NCBI GenBank assembly: GCA_963807425.1
Contig: CAWEBZ010000014.1
Location: 242,448-306,447, forward strand
Reading direction: 5' to 3'
DNA length: 64,000 nucleotides
Source of the DNA: VRUE01 sp963807425
GTDB taxonomy: Bacteria; Actinomycetota; Thermoleophilia; Solirubrobacterales; 70-9
The stretch's first letter is position 1. Each line of letters starts with the position of its first letter. Below, one piece after another: positions 11,010 to 19,553 of the stretch. Under the pieces are notes generated by a model that was given only the letters and a program-made list of their open reading frames with translations, was not told the origin of the DNA and made no database searches. A program made the position numbers and the translations under genes.

Positions 11010-12575
11010 GTGCGCCGCCTGGCCGCGACCCTCGCGCTGTGCTCGCTGATCGCCGCCGGCTCGGCCCTTGCCGCCGCGCCGAACCCGGTCAACCAGGCGC
11101 GCCTCGACAGCACGATCCGCTACCTGCAGGAAGCGCAGAACCTCGACGGCGGCTTCGGCGGCGACTCGGGCAAAGAATCGGGCCAGGGCTTCAGCGCCTG
11201 GGTGGCCCTGGCCCTGGCGGCCGGGGGCGTCAACCCCCGCTGCCAGGCGAAGCCCGGCGGCGTCGACGCCCACAGCTTCCTGGTCGGTCACTTCCACGAA
11301 GGGCTCGAAGAAGAGATCCCCTGGCCGAAGATCCCCACCACCGCCTTCGAGCGCGAACTGATGGTGGTCAACGCCGCCGGAACCAACCCGCATGATTTCG
11401 CCGGCTACGACCTGGTTGACGAGATCCTGAAACGAGCGCTGCCGGATGGCTCCCTCCCCTATGTGCCAGGAGGTCGCGGAGAAATCAACGACACGATCTT
11501 CGCGATCGTCGCTCTTGCCCCGATTCAGGAGCCGGCCGCCCAGGCCGCGATCCAGCAGGCCGCGGACTGGCTCATCGGTCAGCAGGACGAGGACGGCGGC
11601 TGGTCCTGGCAGGTCAAGGGCAGCCCCACCGAAGCGGACATGACCGGCGCCGCGATCCAGGCGCTGCGTGCGGCAGGCAGGCCCGACACGGAAGCCGAGC
11701 AGAAGGGACTCCAGTACCTGCGCGACATGCAGGGTGCCGACGGAGGCTTCCTCCAGTTCCCGGGCGAAACGGAATCGAACGTCGCCTCGACCGCCTGGGC
11801 TGTGCAGGGCATCTGGTCGGCGGGCCAGGATCCCGAAACCTGGGTCAAGGGCGGGAAGGAGCCGCTCGCCTATATGGCGTCCCTTCAGCAACCCGATGGC
11901 CACATCCGCTGGAAAGCGAGCCAGGACCTGAACGGAGTCTGGATGACCGCCTACGTGGCCCCGGCCTTCGCCGGCCAGGACTGGCCGATCCCAAGCTCCC
12001 CTTGCGAGGCCAAACAGCCGACCACGCCTCCGAAACCCGGCCAGGGCGAAGGCACCCAGTCGGGCAAGGGCACGATCGCCGGCGGTGGCGGCCGCGGAGC
12101 GCCGCTCTTCAGCCGCCCCAAGCCCCAGAGCAGGGGAAGGACGCCGGGAGGCGCCCGGCTGGTCGGTAACCAGAGCGAGAATCCGGTCAACCACAGCAAG
12201 ACGCGACGGGGGAGCAACACAAAGCAGCTGAGTGCCACGGTGAAGGCGGAACCCAGCAGCGAAGCCGAAGTCACTAGTGGGGCTGCCGGCTCTGGGGAGG
12301 GCGGGTCACGTTCGGGGCGGGCGCAGTCCGCAACGGGAGGCTCGGGCAAGGGGGGATCGGGTAGAGAAGACGACGGCAAGGTCACCGGGACCCTGGTGGC
12401 GACGAGGACCGGCGGCACTGGGGAGACCGCCCTCGCCTTCGGCGCCCCCGGCCTGCACAGCGCCGGGGTCGACACCGGGACGCCGTGGCTGGCGATCGCG
12501 ATCGCCGCCGCAGCGGTGCTGCTCGGGCTAGCGGGCTCGCAGTGGGAGCGACGACGTGGCGAGGTCTTCGCGTGA
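11010..12575 (+). CDS. Surface-anchored alpha/alpha-toroid (prenyltransferase/squalene-oxidase repeat) protein
   Basis: 521 residues from GTG 11010, intact. A signal peptide (about 1-22) is followed by toroid repeats over about 25-330: QNLDGGFGGDSG, EINDTIFAIVAL, DEDGGWSWQVKG, EADMTGAAIQALRAAG, GADGGFLQFPG, ASTAWAVQGI. Residues about 335-465 are a low-complexity Gly/Ser/Thr/Lys linker. A transmembrane helix (WLAIAIAAAAVLLGLAG, about 477-500) and a short basic cytoplasmic end (WERRRGE) anchor it to the membrane. The repeats match those in the two secreted toroid/DUF4430 proteins upstream. Its stop overlaps the start of the ExbB-like gene (GTGA), pointing to a membrane complex with that channel. 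Enzymatic cyclase function is unlikely because it is extracytoplasmic. Confidence 0.85.
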   Translation: MRRLAATLALCSLIAAGSALAAAPNPVNQARLDSTIRYLQEAQNLDGGFGGDSGKESGQGFSAWVALALAAGGVNPRCQAKPGGVDAHSFLVGHFHEGLEEEIPWPKIPTTAFERELMVVNAAGTNPHDFAGYDLVDEILKRALPDGSLPYVPGGRGEINDTIFAIVALAPIQEPAAQAAIQQAADWLIGQQDEDGGWSWQVKGSPTEADMTGAAIQALRAAGRPDTEAEQKGLQYLRDMQGADGGFLQFPGETESNVASTAWAVQGIWSAGQDPETWVKGGKEPLAYMASLQQPDGHIRWKASQDLNGVWMTAYVAPAFAGQDWPIPSSPCEAKQPTTPPKPGQGEGTQSGKGTIAGGGGRGAPLFSRPKPQSRGRTPGGARLVGNQSENPVNHSKTRRGSNTKQLSATVKAEPSSEAEVTSGAAGSGEGGSRSGRAQSATGGSGKGGSGREDDGKVTGTLVATRTGGTGETALAFGAPGLHSAGVDTGTPWLAIAIAAAAVLLGLAGSQWERRRGEVFA

Positions 12576-13177
12576 GCGCCGTGATCGACCTCGGCGATGC
12601 GCTGGCGGACATCGCGACGGCGCTGCAGGTCCCGGTCCTGATCGCCGCCGTGCTGGTCTTGCTGCTCTGCGCCCTCGAGCTCGGCCGTTTCTGCGTGGAG
12701 CTGTGGCGGCGGCGGGTGCGGGCGCGGAACACCGACCTGGCTGAGCTGACCACACGGGCGCTCGCCGACCCCGGGCAGGCGCCGCTCTATGCCTACAGCG
12801 CTCCAGGAGCGCTCGCCGCCGAGACACTGGTCGAGGTCGCTGGCGCCGCTCAGCTCCCCGACCGACCGGCGGCGACCGAGCGCGCACTGGCCCGCTACGA
12901 GCTTGCCGCCCAGCGGCGGCTCGATCGCACTCGTCTCCTGGTCCGGGCGGGCCCGGCGATCGGGCTGATGGGCACCCTGATCCCGCTCGCTCCCGGCCTT
13001 GCGGCCCTTGGGCAGGGCGACGTCGTCTCGCTCGCCGACAACCTGCGCGACGCTTTCGGGGCGACCGTGGTCGGCCTGCTCGTCGGCACCGTGGCCTTCG
13101 CCCTGACTCTGGCCCGCACGCGGATGTACAGCGAAGACCTGGCGGCGCTCGAGCAGGGAGCCGAGGTGCCGCGATGA
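12572..13177 (+). CDS. MotA/TolQ/ExbB-family proton channel subunit
   Basis: 201 residues from GTG 12572, overlapping the previous stop by four bases. A longer upstream start exists, but it lies inside the toroid gene and adds basic non-homologous residues. The N-terminal helix LQVPVLIAAVLVLLLCALELG is followed by a cytoplasmic stretch, then RLLVRAGPAIGLMGTLIPLAPGLAALGQGD and DAFGATVVGLLVGTVAFALTL. This is the TolQ/ExbB pattern of GPxLGLxGTLiPl and a second conserved helix. Such channels use proton flow to drive work at the cell envelope. Pairing with an ExbD-like gene next door supports the call. Confidence 0.88.
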   Translation: MSAVIDLGDALADIATALQVPVLIAAVLVLLLCALELGRFCVELWRRRVRARNTDLAELTTRALADPGQAPLYAYSAPGALAAETLVEVAGAAQLPDRPAATERALARYELAAQRRLDRTRLLVRAGPAIGLMGTLIPLAPGLAALGQGDVVSLADNLRDAFGATVVGLLVGTVAFALTLARTRMYSEDLAALEQGAEVPR

Positions 13178-13473
13178 GCCGGATCGGCCTCGGCCGTCAC
13201 GGCAAGATCGCCGATAACGCCGGCGACCCGCTCGACGGCCTGGTCAACCTCTTCGACATCGGCATCGTCCTTGCCGTCGCCTTCCTGATCGCGGGGCTGA
13301 CCCTCACCGTCGACCCGAAGAGCGGCGACGTCGAGCGGCGCGAGAAAACAGCCGAGCAGGTTCGCGTCTTGCCAAAGCCCTCCGAGGGTCAGCGGGCCAG
13401 TGGCCGGGGGGAGCCGGTTGGAACTGCCTACCGGCTTGCCGACGGCCGTCTCGTGATCGTCTCGCCGCGCTGA
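13174..13473 (+). CDS. DUF2149 protein, ExbD-like single-pass partner
   Basis: 99 residues; ATG overlaps the channel gene's TGA (ATGA). The segment DPLDGLVNLFDIGIVLAVAF, followed by LIAGLTL, is a single helix with an Asp (D28) at its cytoplasmic end. This matches the placement of the essential Asp in ExbD/TolR helices (P-L-x-D-x-x-x-x-L-L-x-F). A short extracytoplasmic tail ends in GTAYRLADGRLVIVSP. DUF2149 genes are known to sit beside MotA/TolQ/ExbB genes. Inference: together they form the force-generating unit of the B12-regulated system. Confidence 0.75.
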   Translation: MSRIGLGRHGKIADNAGDPLDGLVNLFDIGIVLAVAFLIAGLTLTVDPKSGDVERREKTAEQVRVLPKPSEGQRASGRGEPVGTAYRLADGRLVIVSPR

Positions 13474-13477
13474 GCGA

Positions 13478-13948
13478 TCAGCCGCCGGCGCGGCCGGCGT
13501 CGAATCCCTCGCGATAGGTGCGAAGGAAGGACGGGGGAAGCGGGCGGTTGTCGGGGCTGTAGCGGGCGGCCACGGCGAGGCGGCGGACCAGATCGGAGTG
13601 GATGCCGCTGGTGCGCTCGGCCCCGCGCTGGGCGGCGCCGAGCAGGTAGCCGAGTTGCAGGTTGGCGGCCCCGCCCGGATCGGAGCGGGCCTCGGCGTTG
13701 AGTTCGGTAGCGACCAGCACCATTGTCGTGCCGACCGTGGCGAGGTCGCCGGACTTCTGGTTCTCGGCCAGGCAGTCGCCGATCGGCACCTCGCCACTCA
13801 GCTTCACCGCCCCCGGAGCGTCGGCGAGGGCATCGAGGTAGGCGCTCTTGCCGTCGAGGCAGGCGACCGGCGTCGAATCGCTCGGCCCGCCGCAGCCGCC
13901 CGCGGCGGCTGCCAGGATCGCAAAGGCGATCGTCGTCAGCCTGCGCAC
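13478..13948 (-). CDS. Small lipoprotein of unknown function
   Basis: 156 residues. The N-terminus MRRLTTIAFAILAAAAGGCGG is a signal peptide with a lipobox-like AAAGGC, so it is probably lipid-anchored on the outer face of the membrane. The mature part has two further Cys residues (ACLDG, GDCLAE) that could pair, and is mostly helical. I recognise no family. It converges on the DUF2149 gene and is not part of that operon. Confidence 0.65.
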   Translation of the reverse strand: MRRLTTIAFAILAAAAGGCGGPSDSTPVACLDGKSAYLDALADAPGAVKLSGEVPIGDCLAENQKSGDLATVGTTMVLVATELNAEARSDPGGAANLQLGYLLGAAQRGAERTSGIHSDLVRRLAVAARYSPDNRPLPPSFLRTYREGFDAGRAGG

Positions 13949-13957
13949 GCCCTAGAC

Positions 13958-16900
13958 CTACTCGGCGGTTTCTGCCTGCGAGGGGGTCAGCAAGCCGATC
14001 AGGATCTCGCGTTGCTCAGACGGAAGCGCAAGCAGATGCGCCCTGTCCTTGTCGTGCTTCCATTTCCGCGCCGCCTCGAGAACGTTCAGGGGAATCTCGA
14101 GCTCGGCCACCGCCGGAGCATCCGTCCAGTCTTCAACCCACGAGTCCGTCTCCCGAATGCCAACGTCGGCGGCGGCAAACAGCGCGATCGAGCTGACGAT
14201 CCCGCGACCCAGTTCCTCCGCGGCGCCGGCGTCCGCATACGTGGCGACGACCCGGGCGATGAGCTCGGCGCGAGCCGGATCGCCGTGGAAGCGCTCCCAG
14301 AGGATGCGGCAGAGAAGATCCGTCTCTCCGGGAGGGCTTTTGCGGTCTGATTGCCAGCGGGCGAGTGCCTGGTTCAGCTGGGACAGACCGTCATCGATCC
14401 TGCCGTGGGCAAGCAGCGCCTCAGCGAGGGTGAACCGGAAGACCGGCTCCTGGTCGTCGAGCTCGATCGCATGGCGGGCGGCCTCCGCGGCTTCGTCGTA
14501 GCGACCGAGCTCTCGAAGGATGTTCGCTCGGCTGTTGTGGGGCGATGGATTTTGGGGGGAAACCTCGGCGGCTCGTGCGAATGCCTCCAGCGCCTCCTCG
14601 TGGCGCTCCATGGTCTCGAGGATCGCGCCGCGCCGTTCGTGCGCGAAGACATTGTCGGAATCGACCGCGGCAGCCTCCCTGAACGCGACCAGCGCATCCT
14701 CCGGGCGGTCGAGGTTCGCGAGCGCGACACCGCGGTTGATGCGGATATCCGCATCGTCGGGTTTCAGCTCGGCGGCGCGGGTGAATGCCTCGAGCGCCTC
14801 CTCATGGCGCTCGAGGTCCCCGAGCGCGGCGGCTCGGATGATATGGAGGTCGATGTTGTCGGGCTCAAGCTCGACGGCGTGAGCGTAGGCTTCCAGCGCC
14901 TCCTCATCGCGACCGAGGTGGCGCAAAACGGTGCCGCGGTTTGCGTGGACCGGCGCGTTGTCGGGTTCCAGCTCCGCCGCCCTGGCAAACGCCTCGAGAG
15001 CCTCGTCGTAGCGGCCCACCCTGCCAAGCGCTACGCCGTGATTGCTCTGCACGCTGGCATCGTCGGGCGCCAACTGCGCCGCCCTGGCAAACGCCTCGAG
15101 CGACTCCTCATCGCGCTCGAGGCGGCCGAGCTCGACGCCGCGATTGCCGTGAGCGTCGGTGTTGTCTGGCTCGAGCTCGGCGGCCTTTTCGAAGGCGGCA
15201 AGCGCCTCCTCGTAGCGGCCTAGGCTGCGCAACGCGGCGCCGAGGTTGTTGAACACGCCGGCATGATCGGGTTCCAGCTCCGCCGCCCTGGCAAACGCCT
15301 CGATGGCCTCCTCGTAGCGACCGAGGGTCCCTAGGGAGGCGCCGCGGTTGTTGTGGAGATTTCCGCCGGTCGGCTTCAGCTCGATGGCCCTGGTGTAGGC
15401 CTCGAGCGCCTCCTCGGGGCGGTCGAGGCGGCCGAGGGCGACTCCGCGTCTTTCCTGGAAGGCCGCGTTCTCGGGGTCGAGGCGAGCCGCCTTCGTGAAG
15501 GCGGCCAGCGCCTCCTCGTGTCGGTCGAGGCGGCGCAGCGCGATGCCGCGGTTGCTATGAAGGCGCGCGTTGCCGGGGTCGAGTTCGGCAGCTTTCGTAA
15601 AACCCTCGAGCGCCTCCTCGTGACGGTCGAGATGGCCCAGCACGATGGCCCGCCTGCTTTGGATGCGGGGGTTGTCGGGCTCCAGCTCCGCCGCCCTGGT
15701 GTGGGTCTCCAGCGCCTCCTCGTAGCGATCGAGCGCCTCCAGCGCGACTCCGCGGCTGCGATGCAGGTCCGCGCGGTCGGGATCGAGCTCGACAGCCTTG
15801 GTGTAGGCCTCCAGCGTCTCCTCCTGAAGGTCCAGCACGCCGAATGCGATCGCGACGAACACAACGGTCTCCAAGTCGTCCGGCTTAGCGCGGCGCAGCT
15901 CCCGCAGGTCGGCGAGAAGGGTTTCCGAATCGATCGGTTCGTCGAGCGCCTTCTGGGAGATTGCCAGCTGTAGGCGCAGCGCTGTGTTGCCGGCCCCGTG
16001 CGACTCCGGATCGATCAATTGCATGTAGAGGTCGCGAGCCTCCTCGAAGCGGTCCTCCATCTGGAGGGCGGTTGCCTTGGCGATCTTCAGGTCGGATCTT
16101 TCTGGCAGCAGCGACAGCCCCCGCTCGGCACGGGCGAGGATTTCATCCGAGGAGCCGCGGAACAGGTCGTCTGGACTGAGTGCGCCGTCGAAGGTGAGGA
16201 AGGCCTCGCTCGCGTAGGTGGTGGCGAGCTCGGCCGAGTCCGGCAGGCGGGCGAGCTCATCGAGCAGGCGTGGTCCATACCAGGCGCGCAGAAACTCGAC
16301 GACCATTCGCAACGGCTTTCCCCGCGCCTGCTTGACGTCGAGGCAGAGGCGCATCAGAGGCTCGCGGAGCTCCCAGAAGCTCTTTCGCTCATCTCCGATG
16401 GAGAGCTCGTCGGAGACCTCGGCGTGGCGGACGTATCCACGGTCCATGAGCTGGCGCAGCATGCTGGCGATCTGGTTCTGCGCGATGCCGCTGCGCTCGG
16501 CCAGCTCGCGATTGCTGAGCGCGCCCCCATCTTCGCTGAGCAGCACGATCAGCTCCTGCTGCTGATCGCCGAGTTCGCGCAGGCGGTCTTGGTAGTAGGG
16601 CGTCAGCTCGTCGAGCGCCTCCAGAAACAATGGGACCAGCTCGTCGATGGCGGCGATCGAGAGGCAGCCGGCGAAGAGCAGCCAGATCCGCGGGTGCCCG
16701 CCCGCCAGCGCTTCGATGGTCGCTAGGCGGCGGGTTGCCGTGTCGGTGCCGAGGAACTCCAGCAGAGCGAAGTTGCCACGAAGCTCGGCGACGCGTTTCA
16801 TCAACTCCGCCGCGCTGGTGAGGCTCAGCTCATCGAGATGCGTGATCGCGAAGAACCCGTAGAAGGGAGAGGAATGCCGCTGGATTCCTTCGAACAGCTG

Positions 16901-17455
16901 CGGGGCCGTCGCCAGGATCAGCATCTGCCGCCAGTCTTCGGCGAAGGCGCGGAACTTCGCCTGTCCGTCCGGGCCGATCCGGCGGAAGATGTCGTCGAGG
17001 TTCTCGACCAGGAGGACGAGGCGTCGCTCTCCAAGGGCGCCGCGGAGGAGCTCCTGCCCCGCCAGCCCATCCGTGTCGGCGCTGGATCGGAGGTCGGTCG
17101 CCCTCTGCGCCAGATCCGGGTCGTCGGTCTCCTCTGCCACCTGGGCGACGATGGCCGCTAGGAACTTCCCGTAAGTGCGAACCGCCCAAGGATCCTCGTC
17201 GAGCCAGGCGAGGACGATTTGGCCAAATCGCTTGTCGGCACGAGTCCGGCTTGCGACCAGGGACAGGATGTGCGTCTTGCCCATGCCCCGGGGGCCGATC
17301 AGCAGGTGATGGCGGAGACCGCCCTCGGTGTCGAGCACGCTTTCCACGAGCGTCCTGATCAGCGGCTCGCGCTGCACCGTGATCGCCTCGAGCACGCTCG
17401 GATCCTGGGCCGAGGGTGTGTGCTTGAGGAGCGGGACGACCTCGTCCGTGGTCAT
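13958..17455 (-). CDS. STAND-like ATPase with winged-helix module and 14 tandem TPRs
   Basis: 1165 residues. The NTPase core has Walker A GPRGMGKT (54-61) and Walker B LVLLVENLDD (about 146-155). It is followed by a winged-helix-like segment (LSNRELAERSGIAQNQIASMLRQL, about 325-350). From about residue 530 come fourteen 34-residue TPRs with the pattern YEEALEAFARAAELEPDN, then a divergent tail. ATPase, helical module and repeat sensor are the architecture of STAND signal-transduction NTPases, many of them immune or stress sensors. Its ATG overlaps the stop of the upstream ATPase gene (17452-17455), so the two are co-translated. The target and effector are not evident; no nuclease or TIR domain is visible. 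Confidence 0.8.
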   Translation of the reverse strand: MTTDEVVPLLKHTPSAQDPSVLEAITVQREPLIRTLVESVLDTEGGLRHHLLIGPRGMGKTHILSLVASRTRADKRFGQIVLAWLDEDPWAVRTYGKFLAAIVAQVAEETDDPDLAQRATDLRSSADTDGLAGQELLRGALGERRLVLLVENLDDIFRRIGPDGQAKFRAFAEDWRQMLILATAPQLFEGIQRHSSPFYGFFAITHLDELSLTSAAELMKRVAELRGNFALLEFLGTDTATRRLATIEALAGGHPRIWLLFAGCLSIAAIDELVPLFLEALDELTPYYQDRLRELGDQQQELIVLLSEDGGALSNRELAERSGIAQNQIASMLRQLMDRGYVRHAEVSDELSIGDERKSFWELREPLMRLCLDVKQARGKPLRMVVEFLRAWYGPRLLDELARLPDSAELATTYASEAFLTFDGALSPDDLFRGSSDEILARAERGLSLLPERSDLKIAKATALQMEDRFEEARDLYMQLIDPESHGAGNTALRLQLAISQKALDEPIDSETLLADLRELRRAKPDDLETVVFVAIAFGVLDLQEETLEAYTKAVELDPDRADLHRSRGVALEALDRYEEALETHTRAAELEPDNPRIQSRRAIVLGHLDRHEEALEGFTKAAELDPGNARLHSNRGIALRRLDRHEEALAAFTKAARLDPENAAFQERRGVALGRLDRPEEALEAYTRAIELKPTGGNLHNNRGASLGTLGRYEEAIEAFARAAELEPDHAGVFNNLGAALRSLGRYEEALAAFEKAAELEPDNTDAHGNRGVELGRLERDEESLEAFARAAQLAPDDASVQSNHGVALGRVGRYDEALEAFARAAELEPDNAPVHANRGTVLRHLGRDEEALEAYAHAVELEPDNIDLHIIRAAALGDLERHEEALEAFTRAAELKPDDADIRINRGVALANLDRPEDALVAFREAAAVDSDNVFAHERRGAILETMERHEEALEAFARAAEVSPQNPSPHNSRANILRELGRYDEAAEAARHAIELDDQEPVFRFTLAEALLAHGRIDDGLSQLNQALARWQSDRKSPPGETDLLCRILWERFHGDPARAELIARVVATYADAGAAEELGRGIVSSIALFAAADVGIRETDSWVEDWTDAPAVAELEIPLNVLEAARKWKHDKDRAHLLALPSEQREILIGLLTPSQAETAE

Positions 17456-18645
17456 ATCGATCTCCGGGCAATCCAGGCGCGCCGCACGAGGTTGCGCAGA
17501 AACGCGTGGTCGGGTCCGCGCCCGAGGTAGTAGTCCTTGCGGAGAAGGTCGATCAGCCCGCGCATCCGCTCGGGGGTTGGAGGCTTGAGGAAGGCTCCCA
17601 CCTGCTCGCAGAGCCGCTCGAAGCTGGGCGGCGCCGGCGCCAACGCTACGACGTCAAGGATCGCCCTCACGAGGTCCGCGTCCTTGCCGTAGTAGATCGG
17701 TATGCGATCGACGTAGTGTCGAAGCTGCCACCGGTCCAGCGGGTCGTTGACCGCTTCCTCGACGAGGCGCTCGACCGCCTCGACGTCGACCGAGGCGCCA
17801 TTGGCATTCTGGTCGTTCCAGAGTTGGAGAATCGTGTGGTGAATGTAGTAGGGGATGCAATCCACTTCCTGCGCGATCAAGTGGGCGATGTGCTCGGGGT
17901 CGTCGCACCGGAACGACTCGTTGTGAAGCAGCTCGCGGGCGAGATAGGCCGCGTCCTCCTCGTTCAGCGCCGGGAGGTCGATGGCGAGCATGTCGTGCGT
18001 TGGCACCCACATCCCTCCCCGTGTTCGCAGATCGGCGACGACGTGATGGATTCCCAGCGAGCCGCTGAGGACCATGCGGACGCTGGGGTGTCGTTCGCGA
18101 GAGGCGCGAAGGACGTCGAGGATCTCACGGGCGACGAGCGGTCCCTCGTTGTCGCGGATGTCGGCCACCATGTGCGGGACCTCGTCCCAGAAGAAGACGA
18201 CCGATTCCTCCACCTCGCTGTCGAGAGCCGCGAAGGTCTCGCTGGCGACGTCCTTCCAGCTCTGATCGCTGGCCGGCTCGAATTCGACCAAGAGGGGGCT
18301 GGCGGCGATCTTTCTTATGCCGGCCCTGCGCAGGCGATCTCCAAGGGATTTTCCGAGTAGGCCGGGGACTTCCGCCTCGACGTCCGCGATCAAGCTCTTG
18401 ACGAACTGGTCAGGCGAGGTGATCCCCTGCAGGCTCCTCCGGATCGGACAGATGTGGGCTGGCGGCTCGGCGAACATCTTCACCATCACCGAGGTCTTTC
18501 CCAGTCTGCGCTCCGAGGTCAGCAGGACGCTCTGGCGCTCGAGCGTGCGCCAGACGGAGGCTATGAACTCGCCCCGTCCAACCACCTCCTCTGGCTTGAG
18601 GCTGCCACCGGGATTCATCCGCAGGTGAGGGTTTCGCTGCTCCAT
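17452..18645 (-). CDS. AAA-type ATPase, first gene of the two-ATPase operon
   Basis: 397 residues. VVGRGEFIASVWRTLE precedes a variant Walker A, SERRLGKTS (44-52), as in the AAA_16 class that recognises itself as VGR-x-E. Walker B is SVVFFWDEV (about 148-155), followed by a sensor-like RMVLSGSLGIHH. The C-terminal half is helical and ends in a winged-helix-like segment (RMRGLIDLLRKDYYLGRG). ATG 18645 has no ribosome-binding site but lies 7 bases after a -10 box, so the message is probably leaderless. Likely works with the TPR ATPase encoded immediately downstream. Confidence 0.78.
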   Translation of the reverse strand: MEQRNPHLRMNPGGSLKPEEVVGRGEFIASVWRTLERQSVLLTSERRLGKTSVMVKMFAEPPAHICPIRRSLQGITSPDQFVKSLIADVEAEVPGLLGKSLGDRLRRAGIRKIAASPLLVEFEPASDQSWKDVASETFAALDSEVEESVVFFWDEVPHMVADIRDNEGPLVAREILDVLRASRERHPSVRMVLSGSLGIHHVVADLRTRGGMWVPTHDMLAIDLPALNEEDAAYLARELLHNESFRCDDPEHIAHLIAQEVDCIPYYIHHTILQLWNDQNANGASVDVEAVERLVEEAVNDPLDRWQLRHYVDRIPIYYGKDADLVRAILDVVALAPAPPSFERLCEQVGAFLKPPTPERMRGLIDLLRKDYYLGRGPDHAFLRNLVRRAWIARRSI

Positions 18646-18652
18646 GGGGAGG

Positions 18653-18682
18653 AATGTACACTCGCGAACATGTACAAGTCAA
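18653..18682 (-). promoter_or_regulatory. Leaderless promoter of the two-ATPase operon
   Basis: On the minus strand TTGACT (18682-18677) and TACATT (18658-18653) are separated by 18 bp. The -10 box ends 7 bases before ATG 18645. There is no Shine-Dalgarno sequence, so transcription probably starts at or next to the A of the start codon. Confidence 0.6.
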
Positions 18683-18692
18683 GAGATGTATA
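18654..18692. repeat. Three ATGTAYA heptamers at exact 16-bp spacing (candidate operator)
   Basis: ATGTACA at 18654-18660 and 18670-18676, and ATGTATA at 18686-18692. Starts are exactly 16 bp apart. TGTACA is itself a palindrome. Two copies lie on the spacer and -10 of the predicted promoter; the third lies just upstream of the -35. This layout suits a cooperative repressor acting on the ATPase operon. Confidence 0.55.
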
Positions 18693-18762
18693 TCTTCCCG
18701 TTCACGGGTGCAGCTCCCTGTCTGGCTGGCCTCGCGCCGGGGCCCCGAGCCGCGATCTCAGC

Positions 18763-19482
18763 TCAGTCGCCGCGGGGGGAGACGCCGCCAGACTGGGAGG
18801 TGGCGAAGCCGCCGCGCGGTCCGGACGGGGCCGCTTTCGGCAGTGGCTGGGGTTTCGCTTTGGTGGCGTTGCGTTCGGGGCTCGTCGCCGCAGTGGGCTG
18901 CGCGCCGACCGGGAAGACGGCGACCCATTCGGCGAACTGGAACTGCGGGGCGGGAGCGTGTTCCCAGGAGAGGTGGAGGTGGTGACCGCAGCCGTGGCCG
19001 GCATCGCCGTCGTAGCCGACCCAGCGGAAGGGCGGGGCCGGTTTGTTCTGTTCGGGCTCCGCCCAGAGCGCGAGGCGGGTGATGCCAGCCCAGTTTTCGT
19101 CGCATTTGCTGCTCGGGCGCAGCGGCACGATGTCGACTGCGAGGCCGTTGTAGTGATCGGAGTGTTTGACGTGACAGCCGTTGCAGCCGGCGCGTTCACC
19201 GTTCGGCAGCGGTCCTGAGTAGCCGTCGCTGACGTAGATCGGGAAGCGGGCGGCGATCCAGCGCAGGTTGGGGAGGATGCGCCGGTCCACCATGTCGCCT
19301 TCTTCGTGTGGGATCGCCGCCGGGATCGGGACGATTTCCCCGGTTCCGTAGGCGAGGCGGGTGGAGACGGGGCCGGCACCGGCGGCCGCGGGGAAGAGCG
19401 CGAAGGACGCGATCAGCGCGGCCGAGAGGAGAAAAGCCCAGCGTGTGGAAAGGGACGGGTTCGTGTGGGGTCGCGTCGGCAT
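18763..19482 (-). CDS. Secreted M15-like zinc peptidase (D-Ala-D-Ala carboxypeptidase/endolysin fold)
   Basis: 239 residues with a signal peptide (WAFLLSAALIASFALFPAAAGA, written here as its hydrophobic core). SDHYNGLAVD (108-117) fits the M15 motif SxHxxGxAxD, with H110 and D117 as zinc ligands; GHHLHLSW (167-173) supplies the third His. C100 and C103 (AGCNGCH) and two later Cys may form disulfides. The last 50 residues are a Pro/Ala/Lys/Ser-rich tail. A role in peptidoglycan trimming is expected. The catalytic Glu is not obvious, so enzymatic activity is less certain than the fold. Confidence 0.65.
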   Translation of the reverse strand: MPTRPHTNPSLSTRWAFLLSAALIASFALFPAAAGAGPVSTRLAYGTGEIVPIPAAIPHEEGDMVDRRILPNLRWIAARFPIYVSDGYSGPLPNGERAGCNGCHVKHSDHYNGLAVDIVPLRPSSKCDENWAGITRLALWAEPEQNKPAPPFRWVGYDGDAGHGCGHHLHLSWEHAPAPQFQFAEWVAVFPVGAQPTAATSPERNATKAKPQPLPKAAPSGPRGGFATSQSGGVSPRGD

Positions 19483-19553
19483 GCCCTGCCCTTATCGGCC
19501 GGCCCTGGGGGGCCACTTGAGAACCGCAAGCTCCCGGTAGGGTTTCGCTCGCG

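Noticed and set aside
14400..15870. Regular 102-bp DNA periodicity that could look like a repeat array or CRISPR
   Set aside because: The period equals 34 codons and translates to fourteen TPRs; spacers are not unique sequences.
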